Assembly: GCA_001829005.1 (NCBI GenBank)
Contig: MIAG01000002.1
Coordinates: 564,837 to 628,836, forward strand
Length of the DNA stretch: 64,000 nucleotides
Source of the DNA: Sphingobacteriia bacterium RIFOXYC2_FULL_35_18
GTDB taxonomy: Bacteria > Bacteroidota > Bacteroidia > Chitinophagales > Chitinophagaceae
Direction: 5' to 3'
Numbering within the stretch: the first letter of the stretch is position 1; each line of letters begins with the position of its first letter. Positions 18,384 through 28,587 of the stretch are shown piece after piece. A program made the position numbers and the translations under genes. Under the pieces are notes generated by a model that saw only the letters and a program-made list of their open reading frames with translations, had not been told where the DNA came from and ran no database searches.

Positions 18384-19301
18384 TTGAAATATAAAATTGA
18401 AATATTACCATCAAAGCAAATTAATAGAGAGAAGTGGGACCATCAAGTTACAGAATCAACTAATGGTTTAATCTATGCACAAAGCAATTATTTAGACTTT
18501 GTTTCGGACCAATGGGATGGATTAATCATTAATGACTATGAAACGATAATGCCTGTTCCATGGAGAACCAAAGCAGGTATAAAATATGCTTATACACCTG
18601 CATTTACACAACAACTTGGGTTTATTGGCTCTCCGTTAAATGAGCATACAGAGAGAATAGTTAAAAGAATTTATTCTACCTATAGATATGGGAGTATTTT
18701 GTTAAATGCAGGCAATAGTATAACAGCAAAAATTGTTCAAGCCTACCCAAAACCAAACCTGCTATTAAATTTAGAACGTCCATTTAATGAAATTAAATTG
18801 ATGTTTAGAAAAGACCATATTCAAAATGCCCAAAAAGCAGCAAACAACGGATTAATTTATACTGAAATCATACCCATTGAAAAAGCTGTATTATTTTATG
18901 AATTAATTAATGGTACTAAAACACCACATATAGCCGCTTCCAATTATCAACAATTAGAAAAATATTGCAACTCAATTTTAAAATTCAACCAAAACTGTTT
19001 TACAAGGGCTGTACTCAATGATTATGGAGACTTGTTGTCGTCTGCATTATTTTTAAAGGATGAAAAACGCATTTATAATATCATGAATGCTACTAGCGAA
19101 ATGGGAAGAGCAGAAAAAGCCAATCATTTATTATTTCATCATGTAATTCAAGAGTTTGCTGAAAAAAAATTAATTCTTGATTTCGAAGGGTCATCTATTC
19201 CTGGAATTAAACATTTTTATGAAGGATTCGGATGTTCCGTAGAAGTTTATTTTCTCTGGCATTATAATAAATTGCCTTTCCCTCTATCCTTAATTCCCTA
19301 A
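18384..19301 (+). CDS. GNAT/FemAB-like acyltransferase-fold protein, function unknown
   Basis: A 305-residue protein without a recognised name. The pattern of an N-terminal half (YAQSNYLDFVSDQW, MPVPWR) and a C-terminal half with SSALFLKDEKRIYNIMNA and LDFEGSSIPGIKHFYEGFG fits the GNAT_like/FemAB fold seen in Bacteroidota surface-polymer loci. The preceding gene's TAA is followed in the same frame by GCT TAC and then TTG (18384). The next in-frame ATG is near residue 56 and would delete conserved-looking sequence, so TTG is the likely start. It probably acylates or aminoacylates a surface sugar or peptide. Confidence 0.65.
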   Translation: MKYKIEILPSKQINREKWDHQVTESTNGLIYAQSNYLDFVSDQWDGLIINDYETIMPVPWRTKAGIKYAYTPAFTQQLGFIGSPLNEHTERIVKRIYSTYRYGSILLNAGNSITAKIVQAYPKPNLLLNLERPFNEIKLMFRKDHIQNAQKAANNGLIYTEIIPIEKAVLFYELINGTKTPHIAASNYQQLEKYCNSILKFNQNCFTRAVLNDYGDLLSSALFLKDEKRIYNIMNATSEMGRAEKANHLLFHHVIQEFAEKKLILDFEGSSIPGIKHFYEGFGCSVEVYFLWHYNKLPFPLSLIP

Positions 19302-19303
19302 GT

Positions 19304-19978
19304 TTATTTTTTTCGCTCATCTAAAATAGCCCTTGCTAACAATAGATCTGTTGGCCTTGTAACCTTAAGATTACTATATTCTCCTTCAATTAAATGAACA
19401 GATTCCCCTGAAGCCTCAACCACTGTTGCTTCATCAGTAAAAGAATCTTGATAAGATCGATTGAAAGCAGTTACTAAAATAGATGATAAAAAAGTTTGTG
19501 GTGTCTGCACTATTTTAACCTGATCTCTATTTATTGCAGAATGATCATTGTTATTGACTATCCGAACACTATCCGTGCAAGTGACAACAGGAATAGCCGA
19601 ACCTTTTTCAATGGTTTGCTCAAAACATCGCTTGATTAAATTAGGCGTTAGTAAACACCTTACTCCGTCATGTACAAAAACAACTGCAGGATTTTTAATC
19701 TGTAGGATACCATTTTGAACGGAATGAAATCTGGTTGAGCCTCCCACCACAAGGCTTGCTTGTTGGGTGATCCCCATTTCATTGATTAATTCTTGCCCCG
19801 CAGTTAAATAATCTTTAGGCAATACCAATAAAATGGAAATATCTTGATATGCTTCTAAAAAAGCAGAAATGGTATACCACAACAAAGGCTTTTCATTCAG
19901 CAATAAAAACTGTTTAGGAATTGGACTACCCATTCTTGTTCCAGAGCCACCTGCCGTTATAATCGCGATTTTTTGCAC
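19304..19978 (-). CDS. ispD: 2-C-methyl-D-erythritol 4-phosphate cytidylyltransferase
   Basis: A 224-residue enzyme of the MEP isoprenoid pathway that joins CTP and MEP to give CDP-ME in the cytoplasm. The sequence shows the nucleotide-binding start AGGSGTRMGSPIPKQF (residues 8-23), VFVHDGVRCL, QVKIVQTPQTF and FTDEATVVE, all typical of IspD, and the length is normal. The stop is 2 nt from the convergent GNAT-like gene. It follows the asparaginase gene by 9 nt and is probably co-transcribed with it. The related activity TarI is less likely without teichoic acid genes. Confidence 0.93.
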   Translation of the reverse strand: MQKIAIITAGGSGTRMGSPIPKQFLLLNEKPLLWYTISAFLEAYQDISILLVLPKDYLTAGQELINEMGITQQASLVVGGSTRFHSVQNGILQIKNPAVVFVHDGVRCLLTPNLIKRCFEQTIEKGSAIPVVTCTDSVRIVNNNDHSAINRDQVKIVQTPQTFLSSILVTAFNRSYQDSFTDEATVVEASGESVHLIEGEYSNLKVTRPTDLLLARAILDERKK

Positions 19979-19987
19979 GGTTGCAAG

Positions 19988-20935
19988 TTATTTATAAATT
20001 GATACCATATTAACACCTTTACTAGTTTTTACTCCACGATACATACCAGCACTATTAAAAACCATTGCAGCATTTCCCTTAGCATCAACCCCTATCATAC
20101 CTCCTTCGCCTTGTATAGCCATCAATTTGTCGTGCACTACTATATTCATTGCTTCTTCTAAAGAACAGCCTTTGTATTCCATTAAACAGCTTACATCATA
20201 TGAAGCTACCGATCTAATAAACATTTCTCCATGACCCGTACAACTAATTGCACAGGTTTTATTATTAGCATAAGTACCTGCCCCTATTAAAGGGCTATCC
20301 CCTATTCTACCGTACTTTTTATTGGTCATTCCACCTGTAGAAGTTGCAGCTGCTATATTTCCCATCCCGTCAAGTGCTACAGCGCCAATGGTTCCAAATT
20401 TTTTATCTCTCATCAATTCCTCTAATTGATGGTTGGTATGATCTAAAGAGTAATTATCTGAATCGCGAATGGCTTTCCATTGATCGTACCGGAACTGGGA
20501 GAAAAAATATTCATCTGGTTCTAATTTAACCCCTTGCTTAATGGCAAAATCATTTGCTCCTTTACCACTTAAAAAAACATGATTACTATGAAGCATTACT
20601 TCAGTTGCCAATTCAATAGGATTACGCACATTCCGAACGCCACATACAGCCCCTGCTGCCAAATTAGATCCATCCATTATAGCCGCATCCATTTCTTGAA
20701 CACCTTTTTTTGTAAAAACTGATCCTCTACCTGCATTAAACAATACATTGTCTTCTAGTACAATTAATGCAGCTTTAACTGCATCAACAGCTGTTCCCCC
20801 TTTTTCTAAAAGGATATAACTTTTATCTAATGCCTCTTGCAACACTTCTGAATAAGCCAGCTCTAAAGAAGGAGTCATATCTTCTTTTAAAATGGTGCCT
20901 GCACCACCATGAACAACTATAGTAAAATTCGACAT
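19988..20935 (-). CDS. isoaspartyl peptidase/L-asparaginase (Ntn hydrolase)
   Basis: A 315-residue plant-type asparaginase precursor. VVHGGAGTI at the N-terminus and KKFGTIGAVALD (about residues 178-189) place the self-cleavage site before the catalytic Thr. GNIAAATSTGGMTNK and GAGTYANN are the substrate pocket. The protein autoprocesses into two chains and removes isoaspartyl residues from dipeptides. In this genome that activity could also finish degradation of beta-Asp-Arg dipeptides released by cyanophycinase (encoded at 47048), a link made from known cyanophycin pathways. No signal peptide is present, so it is cytoplasmic. Confidence 0.9.
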   Translation of the reverse strand: MSNFTIVVHGGAGTILKEDMTPSLELAYSEVLQEALDKSYILLEKGGTAVDAVKAALIVLEDNVLFNAGRGSVFTKKGVQEMDAAIMDGSNLAAGAVCGVRNVRNPIELATEVMLHSNHVFLSGKGANDFAIKQGVKLEPDEYFFSQFRYDQWKAIRDSDNYSLDHTNHQLEELMRDKKFGTIGAVALDGMGNIAAATSTGGMTNKKYGRIGDSPLIGAGTYANNKTCAISCTGHGEMFIRSVASYDVSCLMEYKGCSLEEAMNIVVHDKLMAIQGEGGMIGVDAKGNAAMVFNSAGMYRGVKTSKGVNMVSIYK

Positions 20936-21086
20936 TGTAATAATTTTAGGTACGAAAGTAGAAATTAAGGAGGCAAAAAGATTCTAAATTAAAGCAATCA
21001 ATATTAGATAGAATTAAAGATTCAATCGCATTTGCTAACAAATCACTAATAACCCGTTAAATCTAAATATTTATAGACACCGTTGA

Positions 21087-22082
21087 TTAATTTTTTGTTG
21101 CTAGAAGTGCTTTACATTCTGCTAATAACTGATGTTGATTAATAGCAACAGTACCTACTTCCTCACAAACCAATCCACCCGCAATATTTGCCATTTCAGC
21201 AGCTAAACGAATATTTTGGGTTGCGGCATAAACCAATGAAGCTACAGCTATAACGGTATCCCCCGCTCCACTAACATCGGCTATATTTCTAATATGGGTA
21301 GGTATAATTAAAGAGTCCTCATCCTGTTGAAAGAATACCCCCTTTTCAGATAAAGTAATCAAAGAAATTGAATGCCCTAATATTTCTTTAAGCACATGAT
21401 GAATATGCTGCATTCGTTCTAGATTTGTTTGATCCACATTAATATTTAGCCCCTCTTTTACTTCTTTTAAGTTGGGTTTAAATAATGTTACATCTTTATA
21501 TGCTAGAAAATTTTTCTTCTTTGGATCTACTGCTGTAAAAATTTGGTGTTGTTTACAAAGTTTTGTTATTGCAGCAATTAAATTTTGAGTGAGTACTCCT
21601 TTATTATAGTCTTCAAAAATCAAAATAGCAGGTTTATAATGCTCAATATGATTTTCAATAGCTTTTAATAATTGATTTTCTAATTCGTGGGTTATATCAT
21701 TCACCATTTCCGCATCTAATCTCATCATCTGCTGATTCCTTCCCATGATTCGCATTTTATTGGTTGTGATGCGATCTGTAGAACGAATAATATTTGAAGT
21801 ATTAATTCCATTCTGTTCCATTAATTGAAGCAGTTGGTCTCCATCTGCATCTTCGCCAATAATTGAAATTATAGCGGTATTAGCTCCTAATGATGCTGTA
21901 TTTAAAGCCACATTAGCAGCTCCACCCACTCTATATTCTTTTCTATTTAATGCTACTACGGGAACAGGGGCTTCAGGCGAAATTCTGTCTACATTACCCC
22001 ACCAATAAGTATCAAGCATAACATCCCCAACAATCAACACTTGGGTGTTTTTGAAATTTGCAAACAACTGATCAAAATTCAT
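21087..22082 (-). CDS. PfkB-family kinase, heptose 7-phosphate kinase (HldE/RfaE domain I)-like
   Basis: A 331-residue ribokinase-fold enzyme. The N-terminus has VLIVGDVMLDTYWWGNVDRISPEAPVPVV, the hallmark of the HldE/RfaE1 kinase domain, and the C-terminus has DVSGAGDTVIAVASL with the catalytic Asp of PfkB kinases (about residues 270-285). It lacks the cytidylyltransferase domain of bifunctional HldE, so it is a kinase-only form. It likely phosphorylates D-glycero-manno-heptose 7-phosphate for LPS core. It starts 3 nt after the permease stop and is co-transcribed with it. Confidence 0.85.
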   Translation of the reverse strand: MNFDQLFANFKNTQVLIVGDVMLDTYWWGNVDRISPEAPVPVVALNRKEYRVGGAANVALNTASLGANTAIISIIGEDADGDQLLQLMEQNGINTSNIIRSTDRITTNKMRIMGRNQQMMRLDAEMVNDITHELENQLLKAIENHIEHYKPAILIFEDYNKGVLTQNLIAAITKLCKQHQIFTAVDPKKKNFLAYKDVTLFKPNLKEVKEGLNINVDQTNLERMQHIHHVLKEILGHSISLITLSEKGVFFQQDEDSLIIPTHIRNIADVSGAGDTVIAVASLVYAATQNIRLAAEMANIAGGLVCEEVGTVAINQHQLLAECKALLATKN

Positions 22083-22085
22083 TTG

Positions 22086-23519
22086 TTATTTTTTTGCATT
22101 ACGAACAGCAATATAATACAAAGGTATACCGAGTAAAGTGATTATTAATCCTGGCCAAGTAAATTGAGGTTTGTAAATGATTAATAACACACAAAAACTA
22201 ATTCCCATCAACATATAAATGGCAGGTAAAATTGGATAACCAAAGGCTTTATACGGTCTTGGTATTTCTGGTCTAGTTTTTCTTAAGATAAAAATTCCTG
22301 CGATTGTTAATACATAAAATATCACTACAATAAAAGATACCATGTCTAATAAATCTCCATACCTACCACTTAAGCACAACAAAGAAGCAACAATACATTG
22401 TGCCCATAAAGCCCACTCAGGAACAGCATTCTTGTTTAATTGGCCTGCTTTTTTGAAGAACAAACCATCCTGTGCCATGGTATAATATACTCTTGCACCT
22501 GCCAGTATTAATCCATTATTACAACCGAAAGTGGAAACCATTATCATTGCAGCAATAATATAAGTACCTATACCTCCAAAAATAATATTAGATGCAGTTA
22601 CCGCAACTCTATCAGATTGAGCAAAAGCAATTTGATCTAAAGGAAGTACACTTAAATACATCAAGTTGGCCGAAACATAAATAAGGGTTACAATTAATGT
22701 TCCTAAAAACAAACTTAATCCAATATTTTTCTGCGGATTTTTAATTTCTCCAGCAATAAAAGTGACATTATTCCATGCATCGCTACTAAAGATTGAACCT
22801 ACCATTGACGCTGCAATAGCGCCTAATGCGCCAGCACCCAAAACAGGCATAATAATGGCTGCAGACAATTCTCCTGTACCCTTAGTCATCGACTTCATTG
22901 TCCAAGCATCCGTCCAATTGGCATTCCATACTTCTGCATTAGCGCCTAGTAAAAATCCAAATACAATCAGTCCAAATAAAGAAAGCAATTTGGTTACTGT
23001 AAAAACGGTTTGAATCATTTTACCACCTTGAACCCCTTTGGTGTTGATATAAGTAAGCAAAACAATAATGAATATAGAAACAAACTGTGCAGGATAAATT
23101 TTGAATGGTCCTAGTAAAAACAAAACATCCGATTCATTCATTTCTAAAAAAGGAAAAAAGTAGGCAGCGAACTTACAAAAAGCAACACCTACCGCAGCAA
23201 TGGTACCTGTTTGAATAACAGAGAAAAAACTCCACCCGTATAAAAAGCCCGTAAGCTTATTATAAGATTCTTTCAAATAAACATATTGACCTCCTGCTTT
23301 TGGAAACATTGCGCTTAACTCACCATAACTTAACGCTGCAGTTAAAGTCATAAAACCAGTTAATAACCATACAGCAATTAACCAGCCAGCACTCCCCACA
23401 TTTCGGGTAATATCTGCACTAACGATAAATATACCAGAGCCAATCATACTGCCTGCAACTAGCATGGTAGCATCAAGCAATCCCAAAGTGGGTTTAAAAG
23501 AAGTTGTTGTTTCTGCCAT
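22086..23519 (-). CDS. APC-family amino acid permease
   Basis: A 477-residue inner-membrane transporter with 12 predicted membrane segments. GLLDATMLVAGSMIGSGIFIV near the N-terminus is the APC helix-1 substrate-binding motif. GGQYVYLKESYNKLTGFLYGW and the later loops fit the LAT/basic amino acid branch. It probably imports or exchanges an amino acid with H+ or another amino acid. Its ATG follows directly after the U-tract of the upstream gene's terminator, so it has no room for a normal leader beyond that hairpin. It is probably translated with the downstream kinase gene. Confidence 0.9.
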   Translation of the reverse strand: MAETTTSFKPTLGLLDATMLVAGSMIGSGIFIVSADITRNVGSAGWLIAVWLLTGFMTLTAALSYGELSAMFPKAGGQYVYLKESYNKLTGFLYGWSFFSVIQTGTIAAVGVAFCKFAAYFFPFLEMNESDVLFLLGPFKIYPAQFVSIFIIVLLTYINTKGVQGGKMIQTVFTVTKLLSLFGLIVFGFLLGANAEVWNANWTDAWTMKSMTKGTGELSAAIIMPVLGAGALGAIAASMVGSIFSSDAWNNVTFIAGEIKNPQKNIGLSLFLGTLIVTLIYVSANLMYLSVLPLDQIAFAQSDRVAVTASNIIFGGIGTYIIAAMIMVSTFGCNNGLILAGARVYYTMAQDGLFFKKAGQLNKNAVPEWALWAQCIVASLLCLSGRYGDLLDMVSFIVVIFYVLTIAGIFILRKTRPEIPRPYKAFGYPILPAIYMLMGISFCVLLIIYKPQFTWPGLIITLLGIPLYYIAVRNAKK

Positions 23520-23551
23520 AAAAAATCCCGCCCCTGTTTTGAAGAGGCGGG
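23520..23551 (-). terminator. intrinsic terminator after the ompH-like gene
   Basis: On the minus strand CCCGCCTC pairs with GGGGCGGG (8 bp, one G-U) around a 9-nt loop, followed by A and TTTTTT. The T-run ends directly at the ATG of the permease gene. Confidence 0.85.
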
Positions 23552-23579
23552 AATGAAGATAATAAATATGATTGAACCA

Positions 23580-24167
23580 TTATGGCTTCTTCGGATACAA
23601 CTTATTTAATCCTTTTACCAAATCATCCGTAATATTAAAAGCACTGTCTTTTAAATACATAAACTCAGGTGCACTTGAAAAAATATATGCATAGCCCTTG
23701 TCTTTATTATATTCTTTCAAATAGTCTTCTATCTTTTTCTTTACATCTTGTAATTTTTTAAAACTCTCATCTTGCATTTCTTGAGCCATCATTTGCTCTT
23801 TACCTTGATAAGTTCGTTCCATTTGCACCAATTCTTGTTGCTTACTAGCCAATTCCGCTTGAGAAAGATTTTGACCAACACGTTGCAACTCTTGGTATTT
23901 ATTGGTGAATACATTTTTCAACTCATTCAGTTGTTTGGCATTTGCCTGATCTTTTACTTGAAGTGCAGAACGAACTTCTTTAAAATATTCAAAATTATTT
24001 TGAATAGAATCAGACTCAAAATAAGCAATCCTAAATCCACCTGCACTGGCACTAACAGTGCTACCAGTTGAAGCAGCTGGAGATTTGCTACCAGAAAAAT
24101 GCAAATAAAATAATACAGCAACACCAATAGCAGTTGCAAGGCTTAGACCAGTTATAAAATTTTTCAT
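23580..24167 (-). CDS. OmpH/Skp-like periplasmic chaperone
   Basis: A 195-residue exported protein. A hydrophobic N-terminal segment (about residues 5-25) is followed by a Ser/Ala-rich linker, then FRIAYFESDSIQNNFEYFKEV, the start of the Skp/OmpH core. A long charged coiled coil with QELQRVGQNLSQAELASKQQEL follows, and the family's C-terminal beta segment is YAYIFSSAPEFMYLK. Skp holds unfolded outer-membrane proteins in the periplasm. The N-terminal segment may act as an anchor instead of being cleaved. The gene lies after the rpoC terminator and ends at its own terminator. Confidence 0.88.
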   Translation of the reverse strand: MKNFITGLSLATAIGVAVLFYLHFSGSKSPAASTGSTVSASAGGFRIAYFESDSIQNNFEYFKEVRSALQVKDQANAKQLNELKNVFTNKYQELQRVGQNLSQAELASKQQELVQMERTYQGKEQMMAQEMQDESFKKLQDVKKKIEDYLKEYNKDKGYAYIFSSAPEFMYLKDSAFNITDDLVKGLNKLYPKKP

Positions 24168-24221
24168 TTGAGTAAAGTTTTTCTTAAATAAGTTGGTTTT
24201 AATTACTAAGGGGTATTCAGT

Positions 24222-24255
24222 AAAAAAGTAGGAAGCTTTCGCTTCCTACTTTTTA
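24222..24255 (-). terminator. intrinsic terminator of rpoBC
   Basis: On the minus strand AAAAAGTAGGAAGC and GCTTCCTACTTTTT form a 14-bp stem around a GAAA loop, followed by T. The flanking A-run means it could also work on the plus strand. It sits 20 nt after the rpoC stop. Confidence 0.92.
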
Positions 24256-24274
24256 ATATTTAATCAATGAATGA

Positions 24275-27200
24275 TTATTCTTCTTCATCAAAGCTCATTG
24301 CTTCTCTGGTTGTTGCTAATACTTCATATTCTTCTTTACTTCCTACAATCATATTCTCGAACTCTTTTTGTCCGGAACCAGCAGGAATTAAGTGACCAGT
24401 AATAACGTTTTCTTTTAGACCAAGCATTGCATCTGTTTTACCTTGGATGGCAGCCTGACTCAATACTTTGGTTGTTTCCTGGAATGAAGCAGCAGAGATC
24501 CAGCTTTGTACCCCTAAAGATGCTTTAGTGATACCTAATAATACTGGTCTTGCAGTTGCAGGCTTTGCATCTCTAACTTCTACTAGTTGCTTATCAGAAC
24601 GACGTAAGATAGAGTTCTCTTCTCTTAATTCGCGTAATGTGATAATTTGACCAGCTTTCATTTTAGCACTTTCGCCAGCGTTGGTTACAACTTTCTTATC
24701 ATAGATTCTATCGTTCTCTTCAATAAAGTCGAAGCGATCTTCTAGGTCTTCCTCTAAGAATTTGGTATCACCAGCGTCTACAATTTCCACTTTCTTCATC
24801 ATCTGACGCACAATTACTTCAACGTGCTTGTCATTGATTTTTACGCCCTGTAAACGGTATACTTCCTGAATTTCATTCACCACATACTCTTGAACTGCAA
24901 ATGGACCTTTAATAGCCAAAATATCAGCAGGAGCAGTTTGACCGTCAGACATTGGTGTACCAGCTTTTACAAAGTCTCCATCTTGAACCAGAATCTGGCG
25001 GGTCAATGGTACCAAGTATTTCTTAACCATTCCATCACGAGACTCAACAATAATCTCACGATTACCACGCTTCACGTTACCGAATGATACAACACCATCA
25101 ATTTCACAAACGATTGCAGGATTTCCTGGATTACGAGCTTCAAACAATTCAGTAACACGTGGAAGACCTCCAGTGATATCTCTTAGTTTACCTAAGATAC
25201 GTGGAATCTTCACCAATACCTGTCCTGCTTTTACTTCGTCTCCTTCTTCTACACCAATATGTGAACCAACTGGTAAGTTGTATTGCTTAATATCTTTTCC
25301 TTCTACAATAATGGTTGGAATCTTAGTCTTGTCTTTGGTTTCAATAACCACTTTCTCACGGTGACCAGTTTGCTCATCAGACTCATCACGGTATGTGATA
25401 CCATCTAAGATATTTTCGAATTTGATATTACCTAAAGTTTCCGCAACAATTACGTTATTGAACGGATCCCATGTACAGATAACATCTCCTTTTTTAACAA
25501 CAGCACCATCTTTTACATTCAAGGTTGCTCCGTAAGGAACGTTATTGGTAATCATCAAACGGTCGTTTTTCACGTCCATGATTCTTACTTCACCTGTACG
25601 ACCAATAACAATCTTAGATTTAGATCCATCATTATTCACCGTATCAACCGTTCTTAAACCATCAAACTGAATAGTACCATCAAACTTAGCTTGTAAAGTA
25701 GATTCAATTGAAGCAGATCCCGCAACACCACCCACGTGGAAAGTACGCAAAGTAAGCTGTGTACCAGGCTCACCAATTGATTGAGCTGCAATAATACCTA
25801 CTGCATCACCGCGCTGTGCTAAATAACCTGTTGCCAAGTTTTTACCATAACACTTCACACATACTCCACGCTTGCTTTCGCAGGTAAGTACCGAGCGAAT
25901 TTCAACAGTTTCTATTCCTACTTCTTCAATTAATTTAGCTACGTCAGAAGAAATTTCTTCACCAGCTAAAATGATCAATTCTTCGGTAATAGGATGGTAT
26001 ACGTTATGTAATGAAGTACGACCTTCAATTCTATCTGCCAATGGCTCAATAACATCTTCGTTGTCTTTTAACGCGCTGGTTGCAATACCACGAAGTGTTC
26101 CACAATCTTCTTCAGAAATAACCACGTCTTGAGATACGTCAACTAAACGACGAGTTAAGTAACCCGCATCCGCCGTTTTAAGTGCTGTATCCGCCAAACC
26201 TTTACGAGCACCGTGTGTAGAGATAAAGTAATCCAATACGTTCAATCCACCTTTAAAGTTAGAAAGAATCGGGTTCTCAATTACTTCAGAACCAGAGCTA
26301 CCACTCTTACGAGGTTTAGCCATTAGACCACGAATACCTACCAGCTGTTTAACCTGTGTTTTACTACCACGAGCACCAGAATCCAACATCATGAATACAG
26401 AGTTGAAACCTTGGTTGTCAATAGTCATTTCACGAATCAAAGACTCAGTGATCTTCATATCCACTCTACCCCAAATATCAATCACTTGGTTATAACGCTC
26501 ATTATTGGTAATTAAACCCATATTGTAGCTTTCCCAAACTTCTTCTACTTCTACCTTAGCACTATCCAATAATTGGTTTCTGATTTCAGGAACAATTAAG
26601 TCGTTTACACTAAAGCTTAATCCACCACGGAATGCCATACGGAAACCAAGTGTCTTAATATCATCTAAGAATTTAGCAGTCTTAGGCACATCGGTAATCT
26701 TAATGATATCACCAATGATTTCTCTTAAACTTTTCTTAGTTAATAAAGCATTTACAAATCCAACTTCATGAGGCACATGCTGGTTAAACAATACACGACC
26801 AACGGTAGTATCAATTAATTTCTTAACCAATACTCCTTTCTCACGCACATTGGTTTTAACCTTAATATTTGCATGTAAATCAACACGGTTTTCATTGTAT
26901 GCAATGATTACCTCATCCATACTATAGAAAGCCATTCCTTGACCTTTGATGGTCTCTGTTTCAGTAGACTTTCTACCTTTGGTAATGTAATACAATCCAA
27001 GTACCATGTCCTGAGAAGGAAGGGTAATAGGCGTACCATTCTGTGGATTTAAAATATTGTGTGAAGAAAGCATCAACAATTGTGCTTCTAATATAGCAGC
27101 ATTGCTCAATGGAACGTGCACGGCCATTTGGTCACCATCGAAATCGGCGTTGAATGAAGAGGTAACCAATGGGTGAAGTTGAATTGCTTTACCTTCTACT

Positions 27201-28558
27201 AATTTAGGCTGGAATGCCTGAATAGATAAACGGTGAAGTGTAGGGGCACGGTTTAACATTACCGGGTGACCCTTTAATATATTCTCGAGAATATCCCAAA
27301 TAACTGCTTCTTTGCGATCCACTAATTTCTTAGCAGACTTAACAGTTTTAACAATACCTCTTTCAATTAATTTACGAATAACAAATGGCTTAAATAATTC
27401 TGCAGCCATGTCTTTAGGTAAACCGCACTCATGTATTTTAAGTTCAGGTCCTACCACAATTACAGAACGACCAGAGTAGTCTACACGCTTACCCAATAAG
27501 TTCTGACGGAAACGACCTTGCTTACCCTTTAATACATCAGATAATGATTTCAACGCACGTCCACCTTCAGCTTTAACAGCATTAGACTTACGAGAGTTGT
27601 CGAACAAAGAGTCAATTGCTTCTTGCAACATTCTCTTCTCGTTACGTAAAATCACTTCAGGTGCTTTAATTTCTAACAAACGCTTTAAACGGTTGTTACG
27701 AATAATTACACGACGATATAAATCATTCAAATCAGAAGAAGCAAATCGGCCACCATCCAATGGCACCAATGGGCGTAATTCTGGAGGAATAACTGGAATA
27801 TATTGCATTACCATCCACTCTGGGCGGTTGGTAATTCTAGTGCTTGCATCACGGAAAGACTCTACTACGCTCAAACGCTTTAGGGCATCTGCTTTACGTT
27901 GTTGAGATGTTTCAGTTGCTGCTGCATTACGCAATGAGAAACTTAATTCATCCAAATCAATTCTTTCTAAAAGGGCATGAACTGCTTCAGCACCCATTTT
28001 AGCAATGAATTTTTGTGGATCTTCATCAGGTAGGTATTGGTTGTCTTTTGGCAACCCATCAATCAAATCAAGGTACTCTTCTTCAGTAAGAAGATCACCC
28101 ATGTTTAGATTTTCTTTAATACCACCTTGTATAACTACATAACGCTCATAGTAAATAATGGTCTCTAATTTCTTAGAACTCATTCCAAGGAGATAACCAA
28201 TTTTATTTGGTAAGCTCTTGAAATACCAAATATGAACTACAGGTACTACTAGTTTAATATGACCCATGCGTTCACGACGCACTTTCTTTTCAGTTACTTC
28301 CACACCACAACGATCACATACGATACCCTTATAACGGATACGCTTGTACTTTCCACAAGCACACTCGTAATCCTTAACAGGTCCGAAGATTCTTTCGCAG
28401 AATAAGCCATCACGTTCAGGCTTATACGTACGGTAGTTAATGGTTTCAGGTTTCAGTACTTCGCCAAAGCTTCTTTCCAGAATACTGTCTGGCGATGCCA
28501 AACTAATGGTGATCTGTGAAAAAGTTGGACGCTGTTTGTTTTCTCTTTTGATTGCCAT
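24275..28558 (-). CDS. rpoC: DNA-directed RNA polymerase beta' subunit
   Basis: A 1427-residue RNA polymerase subunit. The N-terminal zinc ribbon ([20 protein letters not shown]), the catalytic metal motif [12 protein letters not shown] (about residues 468-479), the bridge/trigger region and the second zinc site ([13 protein letters not shown]) are intact. With beta it forms the active-site cleft of the core enzyme. It starts 29 nt after rpoB and ends at a strong terminator. The length is typical for Bacteroidota. Confidence 0.99.
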   Translation of the reverse strand: MAIKRENKQRPTFSQITISLASPDSILERSFGEVLKPETINYRTYKPERDGLFCERIFGPVKDYECACGKYKRIRYKGIVCDRCGVEVTEKKVRRERMGHIKLVVPVVHIWYFKSLPNKIGYLLGMSSKKLETIIYYERYVVIQGGIKENLNMGDLLTEEEYLDLIDGLPKDNQYLPDEDPQKFIAKMGAEAVHALLERIDLDELSFSLRNAAATETSQQRKADALKRLSVVESFRDASTRITNRPEWMVMQYIPVIPPELRPLVPLDGGRFASSDLNDLYRRVIIRNNRLKRLLEIKAPEVILRNEKRMLQEAIDSLFDNSRKSNAVKAEGGRALKSLSDVLKGKQGRFRQNLLGKRVDYSGRSVIVVGPELKIHECGLPKDMAAELFKPFVIRKLIERGIVKTVKSAKKLVDRKEAVIWDILENILKGHPVMLNRAPTLHRLSIQAFQPKLVEGKAIQLHPLVTSSFNADFDGDQMAVHVPLSNAAILEAQLLMLSSHNILNPQNGTPITLPSQDMVLGLYYITKGRKSTETETIKGQGMAFYSMDEVIIAYNENRVDLHANIKVKTNVREKGVLVKKLIDTTVGRVLFNQHVPHEVGFVNALLTKKSLREIIGDIIKITDVPKTAKFLDDIKTLGFRMAFRGGLSFSVNDLIVPEIRNQLLDSAKVEVEEVWESYNMGLITNNERYNQVIDIWGRVDMKITESLIREMTIDNQGFNSVFMMLDSGARGSKTQVKQLVGIRGLMAKPRKSGSSGSEVIENPILSNFKGGLNVLDYFISTHGARKGLADTALKTADAGYLTRRLVDVSQDVVISEEDCGTLRGIATSALKDNEDVIEPLADRIEGRTSLHNVYHPITEELIILAGEEISSDVAKLIEEVGIETVEIRSVLTCESKRGVCVKCYGKNLATGYLAQRGDAVGIIAAQSIGEPGTQLTLRTFHVGGVAGSASIESTLQAKFDGTIQFDGLRTVDTVNNDGSKSKIVIGRTGEVRIMDVKNDRLMITNNVPYGATLNVKDGAVVKKGDVICTWDPFNNVIVAETLGNIKFENILDGITYRDESDEQTGHREKVVIETKDKTKIPTIIVEGKDIKQYNLPVGSHIGVEEGDEVKAGQVLVKIPRILGKLRDITGGLPRVTELFEARNPGNPAIVCEIDGVVSFGNVKRGNREIIVESRDGMVKKYLVPLTRQILVQDGDFVKAGTPMSDGQTAPADILAIKGPFAVQEYVVNEIQEVYRLQGVKINDKHVEVIVRQMMKKVEIVDAGDTKFLEEDLEDRFDFIEENDRIYDKKVVTNAGESAKMKAGQIITLRELREENSILRRSDKQLVEVRDAKPATARPVLLGITKASLGVQSWISAASFQETTKVLSQAAIQGKTDAMLGLKENVITGHLIPAGSGQKEFENMIVGSKEEYEVLATTREAMSFDEEE

Positions 28559-28587
28559 ATCGCGGTTGAGAATTTGAATTGTTTTTG

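Noticed and set aside
20936-21086. Promoter for the asparaginase gene (TACTTTCG on the minus strand)
   Set aside because: It fits a -7 variant, but no TTTG is found at the right distance, so support is too weak.
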